From Epiperipatus broadwayi (taxonomy: Eukaryota > Onychophora > Udeonychophora > Euonychophora > Peripatidae), in the NCBI GenBank assembly GCA_028023455.1, contig JAQFVV010000229.1:806501-870500 (forward strand): a stretch of 64,000 bases of DNA, written 5' to 3'. Below the pieces are notes generated by a model. It saw only the letters and a program-made list of their open reading frames with translations, searched no databases and was not told where the DNA came from. How positions within the stretch are numbered: the stretch's first letter is position 1; every line of letters starts with the position of its first letter. The translations under genes were made by a program, and so were the position numbers. Of this stretch, positions 26,872 to 38,641 are shown one piece after another.

Positions 26872-28880
26872 ATGTCTGCATATGAGACAAAGAGAAAGAA
26901 AGAATGTTTATACAACTATCATTTTCGGGTATTGGGACGAGAAATATTTTGTGTTTACTTTAAGAGCAAATGTAGTTGTATGATATGTAGTTCAATAGTT
27001 GCTATGGAAAAAATGCAATATAGAACGACATTTTACAGCAGTTCATAAAAAATATGAGACTAGTAATCTTCTAACAGCAATTTAAAAAAATCTAAACTGA
27101 AAGAATTGACAATTATATTAATTGCCCAACAATCGATGTTTATCAGGAACCTGAATAAAATGAAAACTGCTATAATTGCATTATTTAAAATTGCATATAG
27201 ACTTTCAATGCGCAAAAAAAATCTTTTGATGACCGAAAAGTATTTAAAAAGACAATGCTTGCTATATCAGAGATATTATTTCAAGAATTTAAAAATAAGA
27301 ATAAAATTCTTTCAGTATTTGTCTGAAAGTTTGTCATAATGTTATATAATTAGATGTGATATGTTGGACTATTTCCATCATCTATGAGTGAATGTTGAAT
27401 TTATAGAAAATTTTAAACATTATTTAAACTTTCAAACACAAACAACTTGTTAGTAATAACACACAAATGGACTACACAGGTTAGTAAAATTTTAAACTTT
27501 ATTTAAACTTTCCAAATACAAACAACTTGTCAATAATAACACACAAATAGACAACATAAATTTAAGTGTTATTACTAACAAGTTGTTTGTATTTGGAAAG
27601 TTTAAATAAAGTTTAACATTTTCTATACATTCAACATTCACTCGTAGATGTTGGAAATAGTCCAACATATCACATCAAATTATATCAGCTATTTAACAAG
27701 TTCAATTATCTAGAAATTCAATCACTTGTAGAATATAAGAAATGTGTGAAAATATCCGGGCACAAGTAAAAAATTATTTACAAAAATGCATTTTAAATAC
27801 AGTGATGAATCAACAGACATCTGCATTATAGCCCAAATAAAAAATTTTATGAGGATAGACTTTAACGATTGCTCATTAAAAGAAGATATACTGTCCATTT
27901 TGCCATTAAAAGAGAAATACACTGGAGATGACATACATTATGAGAGAGCATATACCACATTATTTAAAATCATAATTTAAGATTCAGCTAAAGCATTATT
28001 CAAGAATAATGATGAGTTTCAAACTTTTTTCACTATCACTTCATCATACATCAACAAGCATTATATACAAAAGTGCTACATTATGAACACATTGTGAAAG
28101 TTGGTCAAAACATTACAAATTCTATTCGTGCCAGACCATTTCATAGCAGATATTTAAAATATTGACTGATGAACTAGATGCCGAGTATGTATCCTTAATG
28201 TTACATTCTTATGTTTGATGGCTTAGCAAGGGAGAACTTATTAATTGTGGCTGCTTATCTAATTTAGCTTTTCTTACAGACACAACAACAAAAATTAATA
28301 TGCTCAATCTTGAACATTAGGAGAAACAAAAATTCTACTAATGAATTAATAGGAAGTTTAAACTCATTTTAATCAAAATTATATTTGTATATATCTCAAA
28401 TAAAAATAATTTCTTTTTCAAATTTGGAGAACTACTTTAAGAAATATAAAAAAATCAAAACAGAATCATATTCTGAAAATCTTGCTGAACTTGAAATTAA
28501 TTTCAAATTTAGATTTTCTTATTTTCGTAAAATTCAGCCAATTGATTTATTCATTTTAAATCCATTTCTTGATACTAATATTTCTTAAATATCTCAACAA
28601 ATTGTAAGTATGATAAATAAGACTGCCACTAATTTAGAAATGGAAATAATTGATTTTTAATTTGACTTACAATTAAAAACAAGAGTATGGTAAACAGATT
28701 TTTGGTCACTTGTAGTTAAGAAAAAATATCCACTCTCAATAAAAATGTTTCAACAGATAAACTCCTGCTTTGGATCAACTTATTATTGAGAAAATGGTTT
28801 TTCAAAACAAATTTTTTAAAACCAAAGTTCAGATCTAGGATATCTGAATGACTGCATGACTATAGCTATAACATCGTCTG
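26872..28880 (+). pseudogene. Decayed hAT-family transposase, GTF2IRD2/ZBED-like group
   Basis: Several frames in order match this transposase group. At 26872-27048 there is a BED-like zinc finger part (CSCMICSS). At 27106-27339 AIIALFKIAYRLSMRKKNLL corresponds to the ASYKVA...KKPF region. At 27786-27980 DESTDICIIAQIKNFMRIDF carries the DESTD catalytic motif, then LPLKEKYTGDDI. At about 28050-28200 come VKVGQNITNSIRARPFHSRY and a WLSKGE remnant. At 28380-28860 the hAT dimerisation end follows, with FGSTYY and a LNDCM.IA end. Frameshifts and stops separate the pieces, and a foldback element lies between the second and third. It is not a working gene. I could not identify the terminal inverted repeats. 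Confidence 0.8.
27344..27685. mobile_element. Foldback element, family F, nested in the hAT transposase
   Basis: Long inverted repeat: both ends read ATATAATTxGATGTGATATG inward on their own strands, followed by TTGGACTATTTCCA, a GAGTGAATGTTGAA block, TTTAAAC and ACAACTTGTTAGTAATAACAC. The left arm carries an extra partial copy of the inner section (27482-27545). There is no coding capacity. It interrupts the transposase between its N-terminal part and the DESTD motif, so it inserted later than the transposase did. Confidence 0.7.
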
Positions 28881-28889
28881 CGCCAAAGC

Positions 28890-29471
28890 ACATTAAACTC
28901 GCGAAGGCATGCCATGTCACATTTCACATTAAACTATGTTATTCCTATATTTAAATTTTTATTTAAATTCGTAACAGATAGGAGTATAAGAGTATATAAT
29001 TACATCTTTAATTTATCATATTACAATTTTTTATTATTTACTCATTAAATACGTTTAAAATTGAAATATTATAGTGCTAAAGTTATTTGTGGCTCGCCTA
29101 AATTTTTTATATTTTAAATTGGCTTAAGTTAAATTAAAGATTGGACACCATTAAAATAAATAATGATAATACATCCATTAAATAAATTACAGAAGGGTAA
29201 AGACTTCTCCAATAACTCTCTTAGAGGAATTGTGAAGAAGACAATAAATCATTACATTTTCCAATTACTTGCTAAGGAGATTTGAAGACTTATTTTAAAT
29301 TATTTTATTCTCTAGATAAGAATAGCTAGATAATTATTTACCACCAATATTTTATTAACTAAAATTAGTTCAACACCAGTTATCTGAAAAAATTTTCAAG
29401 TCTATTGAAAAATTATAAATATACGTATGTGTAGCTTATTAATTGATATAAAAAATTTCTACCAATTTTAG
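28890..29471 (+). other. Intron sequence upstream of the first visible cyclase exon
   Basis: AT-rich, no recognisable coding. It ends in a polypyrimidine-poor but acceptable acceptor (ATTTTAG) before 29472. Confidence 0.5.
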
Positions 29472-29631
29472 GGCATGAAATATATTCATTCTAGTGCAGT
29501 TAAAATACATGGACGACTTTCCAGTAGCAATTGTGTCATTGATGGCCGCTTTGTTTTAAAATTGACCAATTACGGTATACCCTCTATTTACTACAAAGTA
29601 ATATCAGAAGACGATGAACATTCTTTCTATA
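29472..29631 (+). CDS. Receptor guanylate cyclase, exon with middle of kinase-homology domain
   Basis: The gene makes a membrane enzyme that converts GTP to cGMP, usually in response to an extracellular ligand. This exon encodes [16 protein letters not shown], then [19 protein letters not shown]. In true kinases the same positions carry HRD and DFG. Here they read IHGRLSSSN and TNYG, the loss of catalytic Asp that marks the regulatory pseudokinase domain of receptor guanylate cyclases. The exon has an AG acceptor (29470-29471) and a GTAAG donor (29632). It ends after the first base of a codon, which joins in frame to 29716. Upstream exons were not found in the window. Confidence 0.85.
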
Positions 29632-29715
29632 GTAAGAATTTTCTTTATATAAATATATATATATATATTTCATGTTAATTTGTTTATTAGTAAAATAATA
29701 TTATTTTTATTTCAG

Positions 29716-29871
29716 AAATGCTTTGGGTAGCTCCAGAATTTTTAGACTATAATAACAAAGAAAAATGTCGTGCAAATCAAAAGGCCGATGTGTATAGTTT
29801 TGGAATTATTCTCCAAGAAATTATTATTAGGGGTGGACCATATGAAATGGTGACACCTTTTGATGTTAAAG
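29716..29871 (+). CDS. Receptor guanylate cyclase, kinase-homology exon with APE motif
   Basis: Continues in frame across an 84-base intron. It encodes MLWVAPEFL (kinase APE motif), then ADVYSFGIILQEIIIRGGPY, which is the conserved F-helix and following segment of receptor guanylate cyclases, and ends TPFDVK. Donor GTATG at 29872. A longer unspliced frame runs on into the intron but loses similarity at once. Confidence 0.88.
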
Positions 29872-30090
29872 GTATGAATATATCTATATCAACAAAACAT
29901 CACACAACCTTTTCTATTTATAATTACATATGTAAATGGCAAGGCTGTTATTTCGATAGTATTAAAAATTAATGTGGCTTTCAGATGTGTAAGAACAGAT
30001 TCGAAATCCTTCGCAGATGAAGGTCAATATCCAGAAATTACTGCATTATCAACTAGTTTGATTACCCAAGATCTCAATAAATGGTATTAG

Positions 30091-31300
30091 AGTATAACTT
30101 CTTTTTTTTGCATTGCTAAATGTATACCATATAATACTAAATCATCCATGCATTTTATAACTGTTACACAATGCTTTATTTACCACCCTCTTTTACAGTT
30201 TACAGTTTTGATTGCCCCAGTAATCTTTTTCAGAACTTTTATATCTCCTAACTTCAACTGTTCTGATTAATAATTTTATTAATATCTATATTCTGATAAT
30301 AATAAATTTTGTAATTCTCTTCTACATACTTCTGTGCTATTTTCTCCTTTATCATTCTCAATTCTATTACATCATTATTTCCATTATATCCATCTGGTAC
30401 ATATTTAATCCCTTTACTTATAATTTCGTTTTCTTTTTCTGTCAATTCTATACATGTCACATTATAAATTTTATCCTTATAACCATCCCATTTCTTCTCA
30501 TCTTTCTTTAATCCTTTTTCTTTTTTAATTTCTTTATTTTTATTATGTCTATTGTCTGTATTTTTATTAATCAATAACTTCTTTAGTTCACATAATTTTC
30601 TAAAAATTCTTTCTTCTTCCTTAGTTATTTTCGTTGTTAATATTGATTCAATGCTTAAAATATCTCTATATAACTTTTGTTTTATACCATAACTATTATT
30701 ACTAAACACTTTCAATAGTCTTTTTTCTAATTTTTCTATAAACTTTATTTTTATTCTCATCATTTTTTTATAACTATTAATCCTTGTAAATTTTGGTATT
30801 ATACCCAATCTTTTACATTCTTTTAAAAATTTTATATTATTATTAATATTATTTAGTTTATTCACCAATGTCCATCTTTTATTTAAATAGTCCACTGCTT
30901 CCTTACCTTCCTTCTCTTTAACATAGTCTATCAAATTCTTAATATTCTTTATATGCTTCATGCATCAATTCACATATCTATATCAATGTTTCTTCTTTCT
31001 GCTTATCCAAGCTCTATTTCCAGTATTCCTTTATCTTCTTCAAAAAGTATAATAACTACTCTTTCTTATTGCAGTGCCAAATATATACCATATAATACTA
31101 AATCATCCATGCACTTTACTACTGTTACACAATGCTTTATTTGCCACCCTCTTTTGCAGTTTACATTTTCGATTGATCCAGCAATCTTCTTCAGAACTGC
31201 TGGGTCAATCAAAACTGTAAACTGCAAAAGAGGGTGGCAAATAAATCATTGTGTAACAGTAGTAAAGTTCATGAATGATTTAGTATTATATAATACACTT
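30091..31300 (-). mobile_element. Penelope-like element remnant: N-terminal domain between terminal repeats
   Basis: A ~150-base sequence occurs three times: 30091-30240 and 31047-31197 in direct orientation, and 31198-31300 inverted, forming a hairpin junction with the second copy. Between the direct copies lies a minus-strand frame for the PLE N-terminal domain only. Direct plus inverted copies of a terminal repeat (pLTR) are a known PLE arrangement. The reverse transcriptase and endonuclease are absent, so this is an internally deleted or tandem-truncated copy. It sits in a cyclase intron, antisense to the gene. Confidence 0.65.
30254..30961 (-). CDS. PLE N-terminal domain protein fragment, 235 codons
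   Basis: Starts at an ATG (30961) and stays open for 235 codons, ending QNS at a TGA near the downstream terminal repeat. It is Lys/Asn/Ile-rich. The order of features matches the N-terminus of PLE polymerases: a helical segment with NNIKFLKECKRLGIIPKF (the N-x-x-F-L-x-x-C block), a basic coiled region, then NVTCIELTEKENEIISKGIKYVPDG, equivalent to the LT-x-x-E-x-x-L-x-KGL-x-FVP block that precedes the reverse transcriptase. Assignment is from pattern recognition of these two blocks. No catalytic domain follows, so the protein alone would not be an enzyme. Confidence 0.65.
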   Translation of the reverse strand: MKHIKNIKNLIDYVKEKEGKEAVDYLNKRWTLVNKLNNINNNIKFLKECKRLGIIPKFTRINSYKKMMRIKIKFIEKLEKRLLKVFSNNSYGIKQKLYRDILSIESILTTKITKEEERIFRKLCELKKLLINKNTDNRHNKNKEIKKEKGLKKDEKKWDGYKDKIYNVTCIELTEKENEIISKGIKYVPDGYNGNNDVIELRMIKEKIAQKYVEENYKIYYYQNIDINKIINQNS

Positions 31301-32571
31301 AAAAGTGATAGATTAATTGTGTGAATTTAAAAAATTATCCTAAATCTTTGATTTAATTACTAATAGAACATTATTAAATTTGGATTAATATTTGATTATT
31401 CTTTTTATTTTTAAACTTTATTTTAATATGTCATAAAATAAAATATATTAAAATTCAATTAAAAAATTAAAAGGATGAAGATTCGGTATTCAGTTCATTC
31501 TAAATGCCTAAGCTTATCCGGTTATTCTTATTTGTTTCACGTGTTTTAAATGTGAATGTATTTATCCAGTCAGTAGTAACTATTTTCAACCCATAATCTG
31601 TATATTTAAGGAAACACTTTTAATTAAATATATACTTAATCTTTATTCCATATATGGGTGCATATTTATTCAGTATTACCTGTAGTCATTCTATTCCACA
31701 TTGTATGAGTGTGAAATTATCTAATTATTCTACTTGTAATTAAACTATCATCTATTTCTACTCAATCCACATTATAAGTAAATGCTTGTGTGTATGTAAC
31801 TTTTCAATGTATTGCTATTATAGAACAAATATAATGAAAGATATAATTAAAAATGGAAAGATTTGTAAAAAAAAAAAAAAAAAGATAGATCTGTATCTTA
31901 AAGAAAATACACAAAATTTATTTTTTAAGTATGAATACTATAGATCAACTAAATTTTAAACTCTATATTTGCTAATAGAAAAAGTTGATATTTTGAATGC
32001 TTTAATTTTTATAAAACATAAGAAGTAAGAGAAAAATTAGCGGCCCAAAAAGTAAAAAATTAAGTAAAGGACAATATTTTTTTAGTAAAAGTGAATTAGA
32101 TTGAAAAAATCTAAAACTAAACTTGTATCTTTCAGAATGGATAAAGACCATTGTTTCAAAAGACATAAGTTTGTTAATCATTTATATCTATCTATTTTTA
32201 GGTTTTATAATAAATTATTTATTATGATCCCAAAGTGTGAATACATATCTATATACATCTTATAAAAATATAGAGAATTTTATAAATATTACCTTTTCCC
32301 CCATCTTTTTTGCAGTGCAAAATATTTATTTATACCCTAAAATTGATCAGTTTTATTATTTAATTTCAATTTTCCTTTATATTAACATTAAATATTTTTC
32401 AGTTACTATTACGTTTCACATTAAATTAAACAAATCATCAATATTTAACTGAAAACAACTGCTTTTAAAATGGATGGTATATTAACCAGAATTAATTTAC
32501 AAAAATAAAATTTATAGATTTTCAGATTGGAATAATTAAATAATTTTCAAATTTAAAAAAAAAAAGAGAAA

Positions 32572-32872
32572 CGCTGTCTATAGATTTCTGGGTTTAAATC
32601 CATATAAGAACTTAAGTTTGAGGTCAAAGAAAAACTCTTTTACTTCAACAAAAACTCCAACTAAAGAGCTATTATAAGTTAATGAGAAAATTGGTTTAGC
32701 CTCAGAGATTGTCAATTAGCAGTAATTGATAATTTTTGGTAACATCAAAAATTAAAGGTTATCTCTATTTACTTGAATATTATTTCCTCCTTTGTATTCT
32801 TTATTATAATAACAATCCATGGATTTATTTAATTCAATATATATATATATATATATATATATAATAGAAAGG

Positions 32873-32918
<46 letters not shown>

Positions 32919-33360
32919 CCTTTCTATTCCTTATTATAATAGCAATGCACCAAAATATTTAATTCAACATGTACAAATCTCTGATAAAGTTTGAAATATT
33001 ATTTGCAGAATGTTATGAAATATGCTATTTTTGCACATTTTCACATCTATAAAAAAATAGATTTTTGGGTTTAAATTTATATAAGAACATGGGTTTGAAG
33101 TGGAAGAGGGTGTCCCTTTTACTTCATTAAGAAACTCCAACAAAAGAGCTATTATAGTTTAATGAGAAAACTAGTATTATCAATTAGCAATAAATATTTT
33201 TGTTAATTTCAAAGGTTAAATATTATTCTCTATTTGCATGGATATTGTCTCCTCCTTTCTATTCTTTATTATAATAACAATCCACAGAAATATTTAATTC
33301 AATATAAATATATATGGTTATTGTCTCCTCCTTTCTATTCTTTGTTATAATAATAATCCA
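32572..33360 (+). repeat. Duplicated intron segment with an inverted microsatellite between copies
   Basis: About 270 bases starting at 32580 (TAGATTTCTGGGTTTAAAT) recur at 33050-33310 with moderate divergence. Both copies end in CTCCTTTCTATTCTTTATTATAATAACAATCCA-like sequence, and that end occurs again at 33325-33362 just before the exon. Between them AATAGAAAGGAGAGACTA and its reverse complement flank a (TA)n run at 32868-32927. Confidence 0.6.
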
Positions 33361-33397
33361 TGGAAAGTTTTAATTAAGTATTTATATATTGTTTTAG

Positions 33398-33566
33398 AAA
33401 TCTTAAGAAAAATTAAAGACCATCGAAATCCACCTTATCGACCATCTGTTGAATTTAGGGCCTGTGATGAACAATTGCGATATTTAATGGAGTTGTGCTG
33501 GCAAGAAAATCCTGAAGAACGGCCAAACTTTGACACCATTAAAAACATGATGCGGAGAATTACTAA
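33398..33566 (+). CDS. Receptor guanylate cyclase, end of kinase-homology domain
   Basis: In-frame continuation: EILRKIKDHRNPPYRPSV, then LRYLMELCWQENPEERPNF, ending in MMRRITK. The CWQENPEERPNF block is the kinase subdomain XI signature (W...PxxRP) kept in receptor guanylate cyclases. Acceptor TTTTAG at 33392-33397, donor GTAAGT at 33567. It ends after two bases of a codon, matching the next exon's first base. Confidence 0.9.
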
Positions 33567-36500
33567 GTAAGTCGATATTAATTATTAAAATCAAATATAT
33601 AAATTATTTTATGTATATATATATAAACAAGGTCAGCTTTTGTTCTAGCATCATTGTTAATTAATATTGAGTAATTATTAATTAATAGATGATAGTGCAT
33701 TTAAATTCCCAGTTTTTGATTTTAGACTTCATTAATGAGGACTTGATTCAAAGGTGAAATCAACTTAGTTGTGTATTTGGAGACCACTCCAAGAATTTAT
33801 CTCTAAACTAAAGATTAAATTACAAGTCAATCTAAAGTTTTTGAAGCAGAAACTAATATGCTTGTAATTAAAAAAATATGATTTCTAATCATTAATTATA
33901 TATTATAATAATCTCATTTCATTTTTAACAGTAAACATCTTTGTTTCTGTCAAATCAATTCACATCATTCCTAAATTGTAGTCGTATCAGGGTCACAATG
34001 AATTGACTTGATTAGTTACATATTTCTTTGCAATATGGTATTTAATCCTTATGTGTGTATATACATATCTGAGTTCAGTGTTTGGGGTGAGAAAAAAACC
34101 AAATCGTTAGATTCTGTCCGACTTAATGTCAAAATTACTGGCCAGACACATATTAGCAATAATAATATATTTTTATTATTTAAAATATAAAACTGGATTA
34201 ATCTATGCTATGGAATTCTTCACCAAAATCCATTCTCAATACTTGCTCTTTCTAATATTTGTTGTTAATTATTCTCCAAGAATATGAATGCTTAATTAAT
34301 TAAGCTTAAATATAGATTATTAAGATTTTATTCTCTTTTATTGAAATTTACTTTTCTATTTTTTTTTTTTTTTTTTTTGGCATTTTTCTAAATGAAAAAT
34401 ATTTTTATCACTAAATGATATTGTTTTTTTTGTTTTGTTTTCCACATTAATTATTATTATCAATACTAGGCTTTCTCTTGGGTTACACATATATGCTTTT
34501 AAATTCTTGATCATTCACTTTTAAACTACATTTTATTCATGACATATAGGCATTTTTTTAAAAATGCGATTTAATCTTTAATATCGCTTTACAGATAATA
34601 TTTTTACTATTTTTTTATAAGCATAGAGATTAATGTGAAAAAAAAAGTTTTTACAAAGCAAAACTGTATTGAATATTTACCACAAATGAAAAAAAAAGAA
34701 ATATGTAATTAAAATATTATATTTAGATTCACAAATAATAGAAAGAAATTTAAGTTTTAAAATGTTTATTGAGTCTTTAAATATTAAAGAAATTATTAAT
34801 CGAAAATCTTTTTTTCTGTAATTTTCTAAGTAATATCCTTGATCGTCTGTCATTGAGTTGATGCTTGAATGTGGTATTTATGTTTTCTTGGATATCTAAA
34901 GCTATGAGTTTATTATATAAGGCAGTTAGACTAATTTGAGCCACTGCCCAATTCCATAATTCTAATGTATCCTTTTGATATATTTGGCCCTCTGGTGCAG
35001 GTGACAGATTGTGGTCCCAGCACTCTTGAGCCTATAGAATGATAAGATGTGTTTTTCATCTATGGATTGAGTACCCATAGATTTGCTTTGTAAATTTTGA
35101 TCAATAAAGGTAATTTTTTTGAAGGTAAAAGTGATAATGTGCCATAGTCAGTATAAAGTGTATCGAAATATGAATATAAATATTACAACAACACCTACAC
35201 ATAATGCGGCAAACTCACATAAATTTATATAAACTTGTCTAGCTCAATTTATCTAGTTTAAATGAACGCGTTCATTTGGATTCAAAAAACAGGAAATAAA
35301 AGTTAACGTGTTATTATATATTATAATTGTCAATAAAAAAAGATATTAATTAGATAACCAATAGTATAAAATACTAATTTACAAAAAAAAGTCTCTGTAA
35401 TTCCTTACAATTAAATAAAAGATGAATATGTCCCACAAGAATTTGCTCTTTGTTTGCAAAACATTCTAAAAGTGCCACTATAATGTTTAACATCTATACA
35501 ACATCGGCAGTTCAGTATCTGGATAGATGGTGATAACTTAGTTTAATATACAAATACTAATGAGTAATTGCTATGCACATCAAACAGCAGAGGTATTTGA
35601 GATCTGACAAGCATAAATTTCACTTTGGGATCACAAATGTTGTGAAGATTTACATTATAGAAATATGAACGAATTAAATAAAAGCTTTAAAATGTAATAA
35701 TGCATTTATCTACATATAATACACTACATTATTGATGAGGAGGAGATTAGATATGTAAAGTGATTAAGCATCAGTATGGTATCTATTATCAAAAAATTAA
35801 TTCAATGTTTAGTCAATAGTCTAATCGCTATAGTCATAAAACTGAGCACTGGCCCTGTAATAAAAAATAATGAATACTCCTTAAGATTAATAGGCAGAGC
35901 TTAAGAAGAGCCTTTTGGAGAGATGATTCTGGTTTTCCAGAAAATTGAATGGTGTACTAGACAGACTTTATTTATTATGGATTCTAATAAAATAACATTC
36001 TAATTAAAGTTTGCTATTTTGATGAACATGTGTGGCCTGCTACTTATTATATAGCTTGCAATCACAAGCCACAGCGATATATCCACTGAGCTAAAGTTTG
36101 CAAAAGCTATAAAATCATTAAAGGCATAATTTAACTTGAACCCTCTAATTATAATGTAAAGATGTTTGCACAATCATGAAAAAAATAAAATAAGCATTTA
36201 TTATACAGATGAATTCCAGAGAATGAATTTTGCTTGCAATTTTAAGGTATTTCGGAAGAAGAGACTTGCAGATTGTTTCATATATGGTTTGCAGTACAAC
36301 AAACTAAGAGTAAAGTAACTAATGTGCACCAGAACAATGTGAGCCAGCCATCACCCAAGCATCCCTGGGACAAAATACAACTAAAGAGAAGAAACTTTTG
36401 CCTATGGTAAAAGCATCCTCATATAAATACAATTTTCCATCATTCATCAAAAAAAAGTGAATAATTAGTAATATAATAAAAATCAAAGCTATAATTTGCT

Positions 36501-37600
36501 TAACAAGGGACTGAATGGAAAAAACTCTTAAAAAGTTATTGATAGTGTCATTTAAGACATGTGATTACTAATGGTACTGATTACTATTGGTTCTGTCATT
36601 TTTAGCATTTCAAAAAATTGTTGGGCAAAAATAAATGAAGATCAAAAGATAGATCTCTAATCAAATGCTAAATTAATATTTGGCTAGTGGAACAAACTAA
36701 TTAAACTTTTAGGAGAACAAAAATGATAGTTCAAACAAGATCTAAAAATACAGTTGTCATTGCTAATATCCTGTAAAGAACATAAGCCACTTAATTCTTG
36801 TGCTAAAGCTATTATTTAATCATTATCAATTAATTCTTTACTATGTTCTTAATATTAAAAAACACCATAACAAATGTTTGAATCAAATTTGAAATGTTAC
36901 CAAAGTACACTCATCCATTCATATACAAATAAATGGGTGCTGATTTAGTATGCATTCATGGCCATTTTGAATTATAAGAACCACCAAAAACTCATGCTAA
37001 CCCATCCAAGCAATAAATCACATCAATCAATCTATTATACATTGTTGCAATCTCACCATTTATTACAAAATTGCCATTTTCATCAAAAATAAAAAAACAA
37101 TCACATGATTAAAATATTAAAACACAAAATTCGCAATTTTCATTAAAATTAAAAAAATAAAAACTTGGTTTGATCAAACTTTTTTATCAATATTACAAAA
37201 TCACCATTTTCATCAAAAATATAAAAAAAAAAACAATTTTCATAGTTATAAGAAATCTAATCATGTGATTAAAAAATTAAAACACAAAATTCGCAATTTT
37301 AAAAAATCAAATTTAAGTTTTTTAGGTTATTTAACCATCTGCTCATGACAATAATAAAAAAAATCAATTTTAAGCAATAATTATTTTATGGAATCATATG
37401 GTTAAAAAAAAATTGGTTTGATCAGACTTTTTCATCAAAGAAAACCCCAAAGTTTGAACTACATATTTTAATAGTAACACACAATGTTAACAATTTAAAT
37501 ATATATTTTACACTAGGCAAAAAATATAAGATTTATAGTAAGTAGATTAAAATTAATACAGATTAATGATTAATTAATTAGGATATATATAATTAAAACA
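33567..37600 (+). other. First part of a 9.5-kb cyclase intron
   Basis: No coding recognised. There is a T18 run near 34.36 kb and an imperfect tandem repeat of about 140 bases at 37050-37320 whose units share CACAAAATTCGCAATTTT and CCATTTTCATCAAAAAT. Confidence 0.5.
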
Positions 37601-37736
37601 AGTTATAAATTTTTTAACTTGCTTTTAAGCTTGCATTTTATGATCACTAGATGGAGCTTTACCAATAGCTCTAAACAAGCTTCGTTGACATAAGTGCCAA
37701 GAGAGATAGAATTCAAAATCTCTATCATTCTCCCTA

Positions 37737-37783
37737 CCTTCAGACCAGCTGGTTTCGAGCTTAATGGCTCACATCAGTGAAGG
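37737..37783 (-). ncRNA. Hammerhead ribozyme, type A copy 1
   Basis: On the minus strand: stem I CCUUCA, core CUGAUGU, stem II GAGC-CAUUAA-GCUC, core GAAA, palindromic stem III CCAGCUGG, then UC at the cleavage site and stem I' UGAAGG. Both stems pair perfectly. One core base differs from consensus (A9 is U), which should reduce or abolish cleavage. Predicted cut between 37743 and 37742. Confidence 0.75.
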
Positions 37784-38129
37784 GCTGGTAAACAAGATTA
37801 AACATCAACTCAAAACTCAGCACTTATCAAACACATTTTTATCAATTTGAAAGCATGAATTTATCAGACAAGAAAATGTCTTCAAATCCAGCTAAACAAG
37901 CTAGATAGCTATATGAATCTGAATTCAGCTCAGTTTCACCATATAGTAAAAGAAAAGCCTCTGCAATATATAGCATTGCAAAAACCTTCAAAGGAAGTTA
38001 TAAATTTCATAACTTGCTTTTAAGCTTGCATTTTATGATTACTAGATGGAGCTTTACCAATAGCTCAACAATTTTTGTTTACATAAGTGCCAAGAGAGAT
38101 AGAATTTAAAATCTCTATCATTCTCCTTA

Positions 38130-38175
38130 TCTCCAGACCAGCTGTTTTCGATCTTAATGCCTCATGTCAGTGAAT
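38130..38175 (-). ncRNA. Degenerate hammerhead ribozyme, type A copy 2
   Basis: Same layout as copy 1, but the core reads CUGACAU, stem II is GAGG/GAUC, stem III is AACAGCUGG, and stem I no longer pairs. It lies 393 bases from copy 1, which sets the A period. Probably inactive. Confidence 0.5.
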
Positions 38176-38324
38176 TTCAGGCCCGTATAGCTATCTAGTT
38201 TGTTAAGCGGGATTTGAAGGCATTTGCTTGTCTGATAAATTCATGCTTTCAAATTGATAGAAACATGTTTGATGAGTGCTGACTTTTGAGTTGGTGTTTA
38301 TATCTAGTTTCTAGTCTCCCAAAC

Positions 38325-38369
38325 TTTCACTGACATGGGCCATTAAGCTCAAAACCAGCTGGTCTGGAG
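38325..38369 (+). ncRNA. Degenerate hammerhead ribozyme, type A inverted copy
   Basis: On the plus strand: CUUUCA, CUGACAU, GGGC-CAUUAA-GCUC, AAAA in place of GAAA, CCAGCUGG, UC. Core changes at two or three positions make activity unlikely. It shows that the A unit is inverted here. Confidence 0.5.
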
Positions 38370-38597
38370 GTTGGGAAAATGATAGAGATTTTAAACAAAG
38401 CTTGTTTAGAGCTACTGGTAAAGATCCATTTAGTGATCATATATATATATATGAAAAACAAAAAACACAAGTTAAAAAACTTGCTAATGCTTGTATTTAT
38501 AATAACAGATGGCATTCTACCAAAAACACCATCAAGCGTAGTTTTCTGTTTACATAAACGTCAGAGCGAGTATTCACTATCTCTAACTTTAATTCCA

Positions 38598-38641
38598 CTT
38601 TCAGATCATGATTTCAAGCTATTTGCTATCATCAGTGAAAG
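38598..38641 (-). ncRNA. Hammerhead ribozyme, type B copy 1, intact core
   Basis: Minus strand: stem I CUUUCA, core CUGAUGA, stem II UAGC-AAAUA-GCUU (three Watson-Crick pairs plus a U-U next to the core), core GAAA, palindromic stem III UCAUGA, then UC and stem I' UGAAAG. All conserved core bases (C3 to A9, G12 to A14, A15.1-U16.1, H17 = C) are present. Cleavage is predicted between 38604 and 38603. A stem III this short and self-complementary is typical of hammerheads that act as dimers. Confidence 0.85.

Larger units (their letters stand above)
29872..33397 (+). other. Cyclase intron holding a PLE fragment and a local duplication
   Basis: A 3.5-kb intron. The PLE piece at 30.1-31.3 kb and the duplicated segment at 32.57-33.31 kb account for much of it. 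The rest (31.3-32.57 kb) is AT-rich with a poly-A run near 31.87 kb and no recognised gene. Confidence 0.6.

Noticed and set aside
30091-31300. Hammerhead in the PLE terminal repeats
   Set aside because: I looked for the CUGANGA and GAAA core on both strands in all three copies and found no complete motif.
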